From: Thozetella sp. PMI_491
Taxonomy: Eukaryota > Ascomycota > Sordariomycetes > Chaetosphaeriales > Chaetosphaeriaceae
Length of the DNA stretch: 64,000 bases
Assembly: GCA_021432635.1 (NCBI GenBank)
Contig: MU270024.1
Span: 186,001 to 250,000 of the forward strand
Direction of reading: 5' to 3'
Shown: one piece after another, positions 22,833-34,896 of the stretch
How the letters are laid out: each line of letters starts with the position of its first letter
Position numbering within the stretch: the stretch's first letter is position 1
Position numbers and translations under genes: made by a program
The notes under the pieces: generated by a model
The model's input: only the letters and a program-made list of their open reading frames with translations
What the model was told of the DNA's origin: nothing
Database searches by the model: none

Positions 22833-24537
22833 ATGCCTCGGCTCCGATTTAATGGCGCTACTAGCCTATCTGAAGCGGACAAGGGATCTACGCGGCGCCA
22901 AGAACCATCTGCCTCCGGCCCAAAATGGATGGCAGTCCTAACCTCGTTAGCACCGCCCAAGACAAGAGTGTCTGATCCTTTCATCATATCAACGGGTCCC
23001 GAGAGCATCAAACCAGACGCCAAGGCCAGACGACTTATCCGCGGCCATGTGATGAAGGGAAGGAATAGGAGGAAGGGGACCTCTCTCCCGGCTCCTATCG
23101 GGTCTTGGGTCAATGGCGACCACGACCCGGAGTATCATGCCCAGCTGGATGGAGCTCGCTCTTTGGCACTTCTGCGCGGCCCAGAGCCTTCCACCCTGCC
23201 TGGGCAGGTGACAGGTAGCGACATTTACGCCATGCCAGGCGCAGCGGATCTCGAGCCCTACATGGTAGAGCTCATTACCAACTGTAACGCCCCGCTAGCC
23301 TCCTCTCCGTCTCGCCTATTGAGCCTCGACAAAGAGTTGCTAACACGTCTCCATCTAGTTGAATCTGCTACGAGAACACCAGCATCTATAGTGGCGCGAT
23401 GCACGGAATTGGCCCCAATGGAGTCGCCATTCCACCTTCTCCTGCGCGACGTGTCTTACCTCCACTCTTTCCTGTATCTTGCGCAATCCTATTTTGACCT
23501 CATCACTCCGCAGAAGTTCAACCACAGGGCTATTTTGCACATGACGAAAGCGATAAACGTGCTTCGGGCCAACTTGGCGGATCCTGAGATGACCCCTTCC
23601 CTATACACCTTCTTCGGCGTGCTATCCCTGGGCCTGGTCGCCGAGGCTCGTGGCGACTTCAAAGAGGCAAAGAAGCATCTAAATGGACTGTATCATCTTG
23701 TTGAATGCCAAGGTGGCATATCGTCACTTAGTGGAATGCGCCAACTCCAGCTCAAATGCTGTAGGTGAGTGGCCTTGTTGCCTCGCTTCTCCAAGCGCAA
23801 TCATTTGCTCCACCCTCTTCTGGATATTGCTGATCTTCGAGATCCTGTGCAGGCTCGATGTAGGGTTGGCACTCAAGACTGGCTCCAAACCTCTCTTCTT
23901 CGCCGACACTTCGTGGAAGACCTACCTCCCGTCCAGGACCGGCAGGCAGACAATGGAAGCACTGCCGAAATTGGGCAAAGTACCGGATGCGCGATTAGTC
24001 AATGTCTGGGCCGACATGCGCGAGTTCGCAGTCTCCATCAGTCTTGCGATGCAGGCAGACCGGAAGCTGGAGGGCGAGGTCGTTTTCGAAGCCCTCATGT
24101 CCATCCTCTATCGACTACAGCATCTAGAGTACGACAGACAAGATGAACACGAGACCTTACGCCTGATGATGCTCGCCTTTGCGACCACTATCTTCTTCGA
24201 GGGCCATGGGCTCGAGTCAAAATACACATTCCTGGCGTCAAGGGTGAGGGAAGTCCTGCAGCTACGGGAATATGGTACGAGCGCGCAGGATGCCCGAGAA
24301 CACAGGTACAATCTCTGGCTCCTGGCCGTGGCCCGGGTATCGATCTTGGACGGGCCCGAAGACCATGGCTGGCTCGTCGATAGACAGGTGGCGGTAAAAC
24401 AGGCCCTGGAACTGTCCACTTGGTTCAAAGCAAAGGAGGTGCTAAGGTCCTTTTTGTGGGTGGATATGGTCCATGATGAGCGTGGGAGGGAATTCTTTAA
24501 CGCCAAGCTCGATTCCATAGGCACTGGTATATTGTAA
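22833..24537 (+). CDS. Fungal-specific transcription-factor-like protein without a zinc cluster
   Basis: Two exons, 22833-23764 and 23853-24537, join at an Arg codon and give 538 residues. No Zn2Cys6 motif is present. Near residue 68 lies RRLIRGHVMKGRNRRK, a basic segment found near the N-terminus of many fungal proteins that carry the PF11951-type (Fungal_trans_2) helical region without a DNA-binding zinc cluster. The rest is alpha-helical and regulator-like (LYTFFGVLSLGLVAEARGDF, LRLMMLAFATTIFFEG). Such proteins are usually annotated as transcription factors, but DNA binding is unproven. It converges on the rhomboid gene ending at 24709. Confidence 0.7.
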
Positions 24538-24708
24538 CGAGCTTGCGAGTGTAGATATAGTACATCGACCTTGGGCAACCAAATATGAGTCTAGCAATTC
24601 TATCATGATGCTTCCCGCTGTCGTGGGAAAGGATCCTCCTAACCCTAAGACGTGCGTTTCCTCAACTAACCTGCCTGTTCGAGTTCATCTCTTGTAGACC
24701 ATGACACG

Positions 24709-25614
24709 CTATCTTCGCGGCGGAAATGCACCGCCGAAGCGGTACCTTAGGCGCAGCATGTAGTATGCGGCTCCAAACGCCGCGCCGCCCAAGTGCGCGG
24801 CGTATCCGACGACAGTTGAGCCGTCCAGCTTGGAGCCCGCCTTACGCGCCTGGAGCAGGTTATACAGGTCCCAGCCGACGAAGCCCACGGCGGCCTGCCA
24901 GAGCGAGAACTCAATCGGGATGAACATCAGCTGCACCGGGAAGTAGGGCAGCGTCAGGGCCATGGCGGTAATGATGCCTTGGACCATCCCGCTCGCGCCC
25001 AGGTGCTGGTACATGACCGGCCCTGCGTGCGGGTTGTTGCTGGGGCCCTTACGCGTCGTCTCGTCCACCATGCTGCACGCGCTCGACACCAGGATCGAGC
25101 CAAGCGAGAGAGCCAGGAACCGCCCCGTCCCGAGGCCGCGGTAGAAGGCGAGGTTGGTGCCGAAGTGGAAGGCGAACATGTTGAAGGCCAGGTGCGGCAG
25201 CGTGGCGTGGCTGAAGGCGCTGGTCAGGAGCGTCCAGTAGCGGCCCTCGCGGAGGTTCTCCTGCGACAGGGTGAAGTTTTCCCGCATCTTTCTTTCGGCG
25301 TCTGGCCTGCCTGTGGCGCGCACCCAGAGCGAGAACACGTAGAGGTTGGCGCCGATGGTGCCCCAGACAAACAGCCGTCGCCCACGCGGGGGCGGAGGCG
25401 GAGGCCTAAATCCGGGCTCATGGGCGGGAGGGACGCCGGCGTCGGATATGTGAGGTTGGGGCCGGACCGGCCGGGGCGGCGCCGGCTTGTATCCACCGGT
25501 TCCTCTGCGTCTTAACTTGGGAGCTGAAGTCCCGAATGACCGGGAGTTTAGTGCACGTAGCACCAGCCCCGGCGGCCCACTAAGGGGCCCAGCCCGACGC
25601 AAGGAAGTCAGCAT
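24709..25614 (-). CDS. Rhomboid-family intramembrane serine protease, mitochondrial type
   Basis: This single-exon gene encodes 301 residues. The N-terminus is Arg-rich with a presequence-like RSFGTSAPK and few acids, suggesting mitochondrial import. A proline-rich stretch (residues about 45-80) follows, then a membrane helix and the rhomboid core. Motifs are HLAFNMFAFHFG, the catalytic serine in GASGM near residue 205, and the catalytic histidine in YAAHLGGAAFGAAYY near residue 275. Fungal relatives include Pcp1/Rbd1-type proteases that process inner-membrane proteins. This one is shorter than Pcp1-type enzymes, so its substrate is open. Its GC content is higher than that of its neighbours and it looks like a conserved housekeeping gene. 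Confidence 0.85.
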   Translation of the reverse strand: MLTSLRRAGPLSGPPGLVLRALNSRSFGTSAPKLRRRGTGGYKPAPPRPVRPQPHISDAGVPPAHEPGFRPPPPPPRGRRLFVWGTIGANLYVFSLWVRATGRPDAERKMRENFTLSQENLREGRYWTLLTSAFSHATLPHLAFNMFAFHFGTNLAFYRGLGTGRFLALSLGSILVSSACSMVDETTRKGPSNNPHAGPVMYQHLGASGMVQGIITAMALTLPYFPVQLMFIPIEFSLWQAAVGFVGWDLYNLLQARKAGSKLDGSTVVGYAAHLGGAAFGAAYYMLRLRYRFGGAFPPRR

Positions 25615-26515
25615 CTCCGGGGCCAGATCCAGTCAAGTCGGCCGGCTTGGGAACAGCCAGGGATGAAAAGGCGACGGATGCTCCCCCTTTGATCCTGAGC
25701 CCACTTGTGATGGAGGGTAATTTGTTAACAGCTGAGGAAAATTGCGTGGTGGCTTTAAGCCCAGGTATCGCCGAACTATTGCCGGATGCACCGGGCTTTT
25801 AGCCTGACTAATCGGCTGTAAACGCTACATCCTCAGCTTTGGGTACACCTCGCGGTAGCAACCTAAATCGGGTCTGCTCTAGGAACTTGTAAATTTTTGT
25901 CTGGTTCGCGCTAAACCCAAAATTGCCTGAACGCCTCATCAGATAGTGCTAAAGTTGCAGTGCTCCGGGTCAGGATCTGTTGAACGGACCTACTTCCTAA
26001 TTTGGAAAGACCAGCTGACCTAGGTCAAACCACACGGTCTTTACTGGATATTTACTAGTATGGATATTTACAGGCTTTTTAGTTGCCACTGCCTTGATAC
26101 GGCCCTGTATTTAGATTTAGGATGACAAACGGCCTCCCCGAGAGCCTACGAGATCCAGCTGCCGTACGAGGATAAATAGCTGGCCAGCCAGCCAGCTTCC
26201 AGAGCAGCTGGTCAAGCAAGCATCTACCATTCAACCACTCGTTTACTAGCCAATATAGCTAAATACTAGCCTACACTTTCAACCATACCTTCGTCGGTCC
26301 CATACTAGCTCATAGGGTCACATATGCACTCATGTGTATGCACACATGCACACACACACACAACTTACCCCCTGCTTTACTTATACATGCCTTATCTTTC
26401 CAACTAGCGAAGCAAAGAAACTGAAATATGTATTAAAATATAGCTGAGATGCTAAGGATTAAAATGATATGCATATTGGCTAGTAATGGGTAGATCTACC
26501 CACTTCCAAGTTGTC
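25615..26515. other. Intergenic with CA-rich microsatellite
   Basis: No gene is supported. A short CA/TG repeat lies near 26325-26362, and a GCCA-rich run near 26180-26200. Confidence 0.4.
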
Positions 26516-29500
26516 TCATTTCCCAAATTCTTCAATGACCGACCGGGGTTTCTGCCACTTCGAATCAAAAGGAGTGTATGGCACAGATAGCCCAAAGGAG
26601 GCGGGATCTGAGGCTTTCATTCCCTGTTGCGTTATCCAGAGGGGATGTGCGGGCATGGCAATAACAGTGACTAGAAGCCCATAGCGGAGTTCGTGCGTGC
26701 CGACTGCTGTCCCCGCTTTATCGAGGAGCGTGATCAGGTCGGGAGTCGTGCAAATAGTTCTCTTCGTCCCGTCTAGGCTCTGAAGGGCAGCGTACAGGTA
26801 CTCGTTCTAGGGGTGTATCAGCATTGAAGCATGCGGTAGTGTTGATTGGAAAATAGATGATATTTATTACCTGGTATTGTATCACCATGGGGCCACCCCG
26901 AACCTCAGTTCCATCGTTGCCGCCGTCATCTTCGTCCTCGCTGGCGGTCTCCAGGGTCACATTTCCAATGGTCCAGCCCCCGAGCTCCTCTCGAGAAACG
27001 TTGATAATTCGACCAGAGAATATAACCCTGCATCCTGGAATCGTCTCTGCCTGGGGCTATCGTTAGCAGCAAATATTGAGCTTCGCTAGGTGCTGCCACC
27101 TACCAGAGACTGCATGATATCCTGCTTGCGCTGGCGTGCAACGAAGATAGCTCTGCCAATGTACCAGCATTCCGACACGGTGTGATGGCAAGAATACTTC
27201 TTGAAGTTCGCAGCCACCATGCTCAGGGCGAACGCGCAAGACAGGCCAAGCTCGACACTGAGACCGCGTAGCAGACGCTCGAGTCGAGTTGGACTATCAA
27301 CTTCAGCGACGATGGAGGAATTTCCACGAGGGTCTGCAACCACTGCCGGGTATGGCTTCTCCGCCCCGTAGACGTAGGGGAGGCACATGTCCACTTTCGG
27401 AAAAGCTCGCCCGATAGCGTCGGCATCTAACACAGGCAAATCCATCGCAGCCGCAACTGGAAAGGGGCACATGCCATTGGCGCCTCCAATCTCGCCTGAT
27501 GCAATCGCGCTAAAGGAGCCGATCTGGAGATATCTGACCAGCTTCTCACACGCCGATAAAAACTCGCTGTCGCCGCCCAGGCGCTCATCGGAGACCGTCG
27601 GTGTTCTACGATGGTTAGGAGAAGAGCACCAAGGAAAAAAGACAGAACTAAAGCTAGTAGAAAGAACAACTTTCAACCTACCCAACTGCTGCAACAATTC
27701 CCTGTGGCCAGTATTAGCTATCAGCTTGCCCACAGGCCATATTTACAAGGAAATTTTACAATGTGAGACTTGTCATCTATAGCGCTCGGATCGATGACTC
27801 GCATTCTCCCTTTGGGTAGCTTCTGCAATACGTCGACAGAATGGAGGTATGTGGCATATACAGTACCACCTCCCCCTGCTCGCATCGTTAGTGAAAGTCG
27901 TAACTCCACGATGAGACCACATAATTACCTGTTCCTAGCACGCCACATCCTTCCGCGATGAACGCCAGGTCGATCTTGGAGAGAAACCACTCGCCGGTGT
28001 CTTTAGAAACTTCCGGTACGTAGGTGCTGAAATCAGTTTCATCATCGACGATATCCATATCGACCAGCTCTGCATCGGTAAGCTGTTCTATTGAGGTCGA
28101 TCCATCTTTTCTCTTTTTCGTCTCATTTACAGGTTTGCGTGGCGCCATGCGCTCCCAGCCGAGGTCACCGCACTTCGTACGGATCAGTAACGAGATTTGC
28201 ATGTATGACATAGAAGGAAAATTACCACGCGCACTACAATGCGGAAGGCTGCATTGGTGGCGTATTGCACTGGGATGCAGTCGACTTCCGCAATCTTGAC
28301 CGTCTCTCGAACTGCTCCGTTGAAGCAGGCGGCCTCGATGGCCCTGGCCTTCATCGCTTCCACGATATCCTCTTGCTTCCGATCGCCGGGGATCTCAATC
28401 TGATCCACCTCTCCACCAACCTAGGAAAGTCAGTGTAATGTACAAGGGTAGAGGGTAAGGGGCAGGGGGGAGACTGGCCTTGGCAATAGCAGCGCCAACT
28501 GCATTGGCAACACTGTAAAACGGAGGGCGGATGCAGGCCTTTACGCCTTCGATCTCGTCCATCTGTATAATAGACCCACCCCCCACCAGTAGCAGAACTA
28601 CGTCTTGATCGGAGACTTTCATGCCGTCGATGTTCCGCTCTAGCTGTCGTTTTATGCTTCGACGAGCTTTACGGATCACATCAGGAGGGGCTTCCACGGA
28701 ACTAGTGCCGGTGATCTCGTCACTGGTGCCACTGGCCACAACAATATCAGTAGCTGTGAGAATATCCCCGCCGAAACATCGGCTTAGCACGGGTAGCTGG
28801 TAGCCGACCGAGGTTGGCCCAACCGTGACGCGGCCGTCGTCGTGTTGGACGACATGGGAGCCACCTCCGAGGCCAATGCTCACAAGTTCTGGCAGGCTGA
28901 AGGCGGTCCTAACACCGGCAACCTTGACCGTGACTGGCGATTGACGTGGGAAGCCGGATGGCGCTAAAGCCGCAAAGTCGGTAGTCGTGCCACCGATGTC
29001 GACCATGATGACCTGGGCAGCCTTTGGATCTACGGCGGCATTCTCACCATGAATTCCAGATAGGAACATAGCGCCGGTCAGGGAGTTCTGTGGTGTTTGC
29101 CCCTTGTTAGTGATCTTAGCAAAGCGCAAGCTAGAGCCCACTTACGGTAGCACCAGACGAGAATGTCTTGATCGGCACGCGCATGGCTGCTTCCGTTTCC
29201 AGGACCGTGCCATCATTCTGAGTTAGGTATAAGGCGCAGTCGAGGTTCAGAGCGCGGAAGGCGTCTTCAAATCTGTGAATGGTCTTGCGACCAAAGTCAA
29301 GAATGCTAGCGTTCAGGATAGCAGCGTTTTCTCGCTCGATGAACGGCGAGTTGCCTACCTCGCGAGAGCAGACCACATCTAAGTCTGGGATCTGCTCAAG
29401 GAGGAGCTGCCGGACGTACTCCTCCTGGGTGGGTAATGCCGAATCAAGCGTCGTAAACACTCCGATCACCACGGCTGCAGTGATCTTTTGCTCCTTGATT

Positions 29501-30123
29501 GCCTTGGCACTCTGCAACACCTCCTCCTTAGATATTTCTCCAATGGACCGTCCATCAACTGTAGCAATATTAGATCTACAACGGTACTTCCAGATCAACT
29601 TGAAGCAAGCCTTACGCTCCAGACCTCCGGACAGATGCTTTACGGGGCCTTCTAGCACGGCCCGCAGCGCCGGGGGCCAGTCAGCAAACGGTGGAACCTC
29701 TCTCCCGAAAGGCCCGCAGAGCCGAAGCACAGCCACGCGCCGGAGCTTGGTCACATCGCACTGAACGACAGCATTGACGAAGTGCGTCGTGCCAATGTTA
29801 ATGGAGAGGATGCTGGCCGGTGGGACACGGGCCTTATCGAGGACGCTCCGTATCACGCTGCAGATCCCGGTTGTCACATCTGCAGTGGTCTCTGATTTGC
29901 TGCTCGCTACAACCTGGAAGTTCTTTGCTCTAGCAGAGCCTTCGGAAGGAGATCCTTCGTGGTAGGCGACGATCGCCGCGTCCGTGTTGGTTCCGCCTAA
30001 AACGCATTAGCCCAAGATAATGCATGAGATTTATATAAGTTGAGGAAAGAGACACATACCGACATCTACACCAATACGGAAACGACCTTCCGATAGGATT
30101 GTACTCGGAACTTTATCAGCCAT
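26516..30123 (-). CDS. Hydantoinase/oxoprolinase (HyuA) and DUF917 fusion protein
   Basis: This large multi-exon gene encodes roughly 970 residues, starting at ATG 30121-30123 and ending with the stop at 26516-26518. The N-terminal half is a hydantoinase A/5-oxoprolinase-type ATPase. It shows GVDVGGTNTDAAI at the N-terminus (phosphate loop), NIGTTHFVNAV, a central VDIGGTTTDFAAL and GLGGGSHV. Together these catalyse ATP-dependent opening of cyclic amides or activation of related substrates. The C-terminal half reads as DUF917 (GVLGTGGGG-type start near 27880-27960, then IDPSAIDD and CMPFPVAAAMDLPV-like segments), and ends EEFGK. The same fusion is known in fungi and bacteria, but its substrate is not settled. 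Exons are separated by short GT..AG introns and I saw no clear break. Confidence 0.82.
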
Positions 30124-31458
30124 CTCTTAGTTATACTTATCCAGACGACGATTCTTGTCACTGTTTCAGTTAACTATTCTTCGACTTTGACGATCGCGGG
30201 TTCATCCTCACATGAGCTGTAGCGTGCTAGCTCCTGCGGGACGGTGGGTTTGACGAAGAATATATAGATATCAATAGGATATTGTATCAGAAGTATTGTA
30301 GATGTCCAGGCCTCCTCTACGGATAGAGGGGTTTGTGTCACGATATCCTAGGCTCCGAGCTAGGATCGCTAAAAGGCACGTGCGCGTATTGTTCTCGGTA
30401 TCAGGTACCAATCCGAGCCAAAGCAGCGATATCGTTACACACGAGACCTCCCACCAGGCGATTGCTGCCGAGGCGTCGTGACTGAGCTCGTCATTCACAG
30501 CCTTCTCGTCTGGCATCGGCATAGTCGTACTTCTTCGTTCTGTTAGCGCGCTCGGTACCTAAGGTAACCACCAATCCTAGATAACTCATGTCTTAGAGCT
30601 CATTCCTTGCTTCCACGCCTTCTACCCCTTCTGCTGTGTCTCCCATCTGCCATAAGTAATGCATCTCTCGTAGTTCTGCAAATTCTCTGTTTATTTCCTC
30701 CTTTAGATAACCTGAGCCATGTAGCAGGCTTGCGAAGTCTCGGCCGAGGCATACTCTGTTTGATCACGAAAATAGATGCTACGGCTTATGGTTAAATGGG
30801 TGCCTCTGTGGAAAGTATTTCTAGGAAACGGCGGCGAGGCTCACAAATTACCTCTCGTTTTCACTCTTCGTTCGTCAGTCTCCTCAAACTTCGTCTTGCC
30901 AAGTGGGTATGTACCGATTTAATAATCCCGCCCAAGAGCATTGCCGATTTGCCGATTGGACGATACTGCAGATCAAGCGGGTATCTTTTTCGTCCTATCT
31001 TGCTGAATTGGTTACTGAACTTGGCGAGAATGCTACGCTCGCGCTCCTCCCCTCTTGGCCTGGATCGCAGAACACCTGGCTTTTAGGTGTAATCGAAGAT
31101 CTGGAGTCGCTATGACATGTTTGATCGCTACTGTCTTGCGTCCTGTTCCCGTCTCACTGTAAACCGTGGTTTTGGCGGCCTGTGCTGGGGCACGATTCAG
31201 CCAAGCAATTGCCCTACTGAACAGTCGCGAAACTGACTCGAACTGGTCGCGCGCGCATAGGGCCCCCTCATTAGGGCGGACGAAACGACTGCTTACGGCA
31301 TAGATGCCGGCTGGCGCTGTCGCATAAAATCTTCTCGTCTCCACAGCGGCCCGTTCCCTCCCTACTGCCTTCAGCAGCTCTTCAAATAAGACTAGGGCCT
31401 GCGCGCCATTTGCCCTACAAGCCAGTGTAAACGTACAACTACATCGAATGCCCGAGCA
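30124..31458. other. Intergenic, no supported gene
   Basis: About 1.3 kb. Open frames at 30903-31115 (plus) and 31033-31629 (minus) have no family motifs, and the latter overlaps exon 1 of the next gene. Nothing can be supported. Confidence 0.35.
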
Positions 31459-32688
31459 ATGGCGACTAGAACGACAAAGCAATGGATCCTGGTAAACAAG
31501 CCAAGCGGCATGCCGGTATTGTCTGGCCCGGATGCAACATTCAAGCTGCAGACCGTCACTCTGCCTGAGCTTAAAGAAGGAGAGCTGGTAGGTGCCTTCA
31601 CTCGGCTCCGCTGCCGTTTCGACCAACACTCGGAACCGTCATGGTACTTATAGAAGATGAAAACTGAGTTGTGGAACTCTTAGCTCTGCAAGGTGCTTGC
31701 TTTCGCAAACGACGCTGGCCAGCGCGGGTTTATTCAAAGCACGATTTCTGAAGAGCGACTCTACGTGCCCCCCGTTCACGTGGGCACTCCGTAAGCACGC
31801 TCCCCTCTTCGGGGGCCAAACTAAGGATGACTGATTTGGCCGAATATACGCAGGATGCGCTCAGGGGTTGTCGCTGAGGTTCTCGAGTCGAAGTCGTCTA
31901 AAGTTAAGATCGGCGAAATGATCATGGACTTTCACCGTGGGACCTGGAGCGAGCTGGTCATCATTGACGACGAGGCGTGCCAAGTACTTGCGCCCCTGCC
32001 GAACGGATTGCCGTTGACGCACTACACAGGCGCATTTGGTGGCTCGGGGGTTACCGCCTATATAGGCCTTCTGTACGTCGGTGGGGCGAAGAGGAACTCC
32101 GACCAGACTATCGTGGTCTCAGCAGCAGCTGGAGCGACAGGCTCCATGGCCGTGCAGATTGCCGCGAAGATATTCAAGGTTAAGCGGGTGATAGGCATCG
32201 CCGGCTCCGACGAAAAGTGCGCGTGGGTCAAGAAGATAGGCGCCCATGAATGCCTCAACTATAAGAGCCCGACGTTCCTCAAGGACCTCGAGGCTTGCAC
32301 TCCCGACGAAGTCGACATTTACTATGACAACGTAGGCGGCGCGGTTCTGGATGCCATGCTGCCGCGCATGAAACGCCTAGGCAAGGGTACCATCGCGGTC
32401 TGCGGTGCAATCTCGCAGTACAACGCCGACGGCAAGCCCATGGAGCTGCGCAACTGGTGCGAGGTTTTCTCGGCTCGAATGAGCATCAAAGGCTTCATCA
32501 TGCTGGATTACCTCGAGCATGTTCCGGCCGCTCTGCAGGAGTTGATTGAGGCTACGGTTGACGGCAGGCTCGATCTGTCGGACGCCCAAACCGTGGTGGA
32601 GGGGCCACTCGAGAACCAGCCCGAGATTTGGACGCGTCTGTTTACAGGCGAGAGCAGAGGCAAACTTGTGACTAAATTGATCGTATAG
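31459..32688 (+). CDS. MDR-family NADP-dependent reductase (leukotriene B4 12-hydroxydehydrogenase-like)
   Basis: Three exons, 31459-31587, 31684-31790 and 31854-32688, fit in phase and give 356 residues. This is a zinc-independent medium-chain reductase of the prostaglandin/alkenal reductase group. Such enzymes reduce the C=C bond of alpha,beta-unsaturated ketones or aldehydes with NADPH. Motifs are an N-terminal KQWILVNKPSG, GGSGVTAYIGL, the nucleotide-binding AAAGATGSMAVQIAA, IGAHECLNYK, VDIYYDNVGG and a C-terminal LFTGESRGKLVTKL. All match the family order and length. It is a probable detoxifying or tailoring oxidoreductase. Confidence 0.88.
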
Positions 32689-33055
32689 GCTTGTGGAAGA
32701 GGTCATCACCCGTGGGCATAAACGCCAAAGTGTGGCGTGCTCGGCCCCCAACACGAGCTTTAGTGAGTGGAGGGGGCAAGGAATTTGAAGACAGTTATAA
32801 CCTCACTAGATATACGAAGTATGGCTTATTTCCCGCTCCTACGGGTAAGCGCAATGTCACAGCACGACCAACGGCCATTTGAAGCGCGTTTGTGGGCGAG
32901 AACATCGTTTCACCGGCGGCTTGCGCAACAGCGTCGTATTGAACCCCGCCCGAGGCTACTAATATCTAGTAGTTGCTTCTAACCTGCGCCGCAGTGGAGC
33001 CTAAACTCAATACATAGGTAGGCAACGGTATATATAGAGACGAACCAGCACTTTC

Positions 33056-34620
33056 AATACCTCCAGTCTGGCCTTCTTGTTCAAGGAATTTCCCCACCTT
33101 CTTGGCAGTCGAAACTACTCCGACGAAACCATGAGGGAGCATCGCTACCCAGGTATCAACATCGATCTGGAGTATTACCACCGGTATAGCGGACAGGGAC
33201 GCAATGGCTATGTTGTTTTTGGCTCCACTAATGCCACACTCCTCCCTGTCGGGGAGATATTCATGATGGCTTTGATGGATCGCCTAACCGACGAACCAGA
33301 CTAGCAGCAGAAGGTCATGGATGAGACCGTTGTTGCTGAATGGCGGGAAGAGGCCTTCCAGCGTTTTGAAAGAGAATTATTCGACGAGATTGTGCACAAA
33401 GCACGGGTCATCTACAGTGGCTAATACGACCGCGATATACCATTTCCGCGGCGGTGTCGGGTATTGTCTGAAGCGGCTTTGGAGTTTGTGCGAGCTATGA
33501 TCCTCCTCATAGCTGAGAAATTTGACCTTACGTGTGTCATTTAGTGCATTCGCGAGCTAGGGAAGAAATCATTGTCAAAATGACTTGTATCGAGTTGACG
33601 CCCGACAAGCCCGATTTCTCTAGGAGAGGCTAGCAGGTGAGTTTTGTATCTGCTACCGCGAAGTCCGCTGATATAATCCGCACCCCGCTTAGGTGGAGGG
33701 CATGGTGAACGAGAGCATCTGCGCGACTGCAACATATTATCTAGACAGCGAGAACATTACTTCCACTCACATGGACTTCCGCGTGAAACGTCGAGATTGC
33801 ACGAAGAGCTATACTACATGAACCTCCAGGATACCTTTGAATGGTTGAGCCGCGTCTACGGCGCATCATTCGGAGACGACAAGGTCCTCCAGTATTATGG
33901 ACGCGTTCAAACCAGAGAAGGATGCTATCATTTCCCAAAAGCTTGTGAGTTTGTGGTGGCTGTCATATTCGAATCCCAGTCATCACTGACAGGAGATCGA
34001 CTCAGTCAACATAAAGCGAGTTCTTTCAGCTTGAAAGACCGTAAGAAGCCAGGGTATCAATCCCTTATTACTATGCGGTGAGTAGCCTGCTTTTGGTACA
34101 AGCCGCTCTCAGCAACAGCGCGATTGCTCGGGATGGAGTCGAATGTCCGGATGCAAGTGCATATTCTGTTTCTTCTGTCCACTCTTAGGGCAAGTTTCTG
34201 ATGCCGCTACACGGTAGGCTAGTGGATCCCACACGGAGGATCGTCTCCATGGCAAACGTGCTGCCTCAGCAGCTCGACTGGTGGGAAGAGGCTGTCTTTG
34301 GCGACCCCCTCAAAATGCTAGTCTCGATAGCATGCCTCCTGAAATCATCCAAATACTCCTGCAGAAGGAGGGACTGGGTAAGAAGTTGCCGAGAGAGGCG
34401 GTGCAGCATGCGTGTGAGAGAAACAGGCAGCCCCAGGAGATCTTGGATATGCTGCATAAGGAAGCCGGCTTTGCTGACAACAGTCTCATGAGCCTCGATG
34501 AAGCAGAGTTTCACAGACTGCAGATGATGGAGGAAAGGTCAGCGTTCGACGATGCGGTCGACAAGTCGTTGGGCACTCGGGCATATCAGTTTAGTATGTG
34601 CAAGCCAGCATTTGATCGAT
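33056..34620 (+). pseudogene. Decayed DUF4246 gene
   Basis: Fragments follow the DUF4246 order over 1.5 kb but are broken by stops and frame changes. The N-terminal part reads YPGINIDLEYYH, then MMALMDRLTDEPD and VMDETVVAEWREEAF. The middle has TATYYLDSENITSTH. The C-terminal part has DPTRRIVSMANVLPQQLDWW and a long helical tail to 34620. The stop TAG at 33302-33304 falls where a tryptophan is expected (TGG to TAG). The TAA at 33422-33424 could come from CAA. Both are the changes RIP makes at CpA on one or the other strand. The family is common in fungi and of unknown function. Confidence 0.72.
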
Positions 34621-34896
34621 GAAACTATGGTCGAAGATACAGACTAATGTATTGCTGCATAAGCACCCTAGCAAGCGCACAGTTGAGAGGGCTAGATGCT
34701 TGCTTGAGAGATGCCATCTTATTTATTTCTAGGCTGACTATGATCTACAAAACTAGGTTAACAAAGGTAACATAGAAAGGTTGCAAATTACTGTCAAAGC
34801 TAGCGTACAATGTAACTGCTCACACTTACTTTCCACTTAAATCGACCTATGCTTTGTAGACCCCTCATTTCCCGCTTGTGGAAACATGTCCCTGTG

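Noticed and set aside
24979-25515. 178-codon plus-strand frame opposite the rhomboid gene
   Set aside because: It is the antisense shadow of a GC-rich gene; composition is low-complexity Arg/Gly/Pro.
30903-31115. 70-codon frame upstream of the MDR reductase
   Set aside because: No motif, no splice connection to the reductase, and typical of chance frames.
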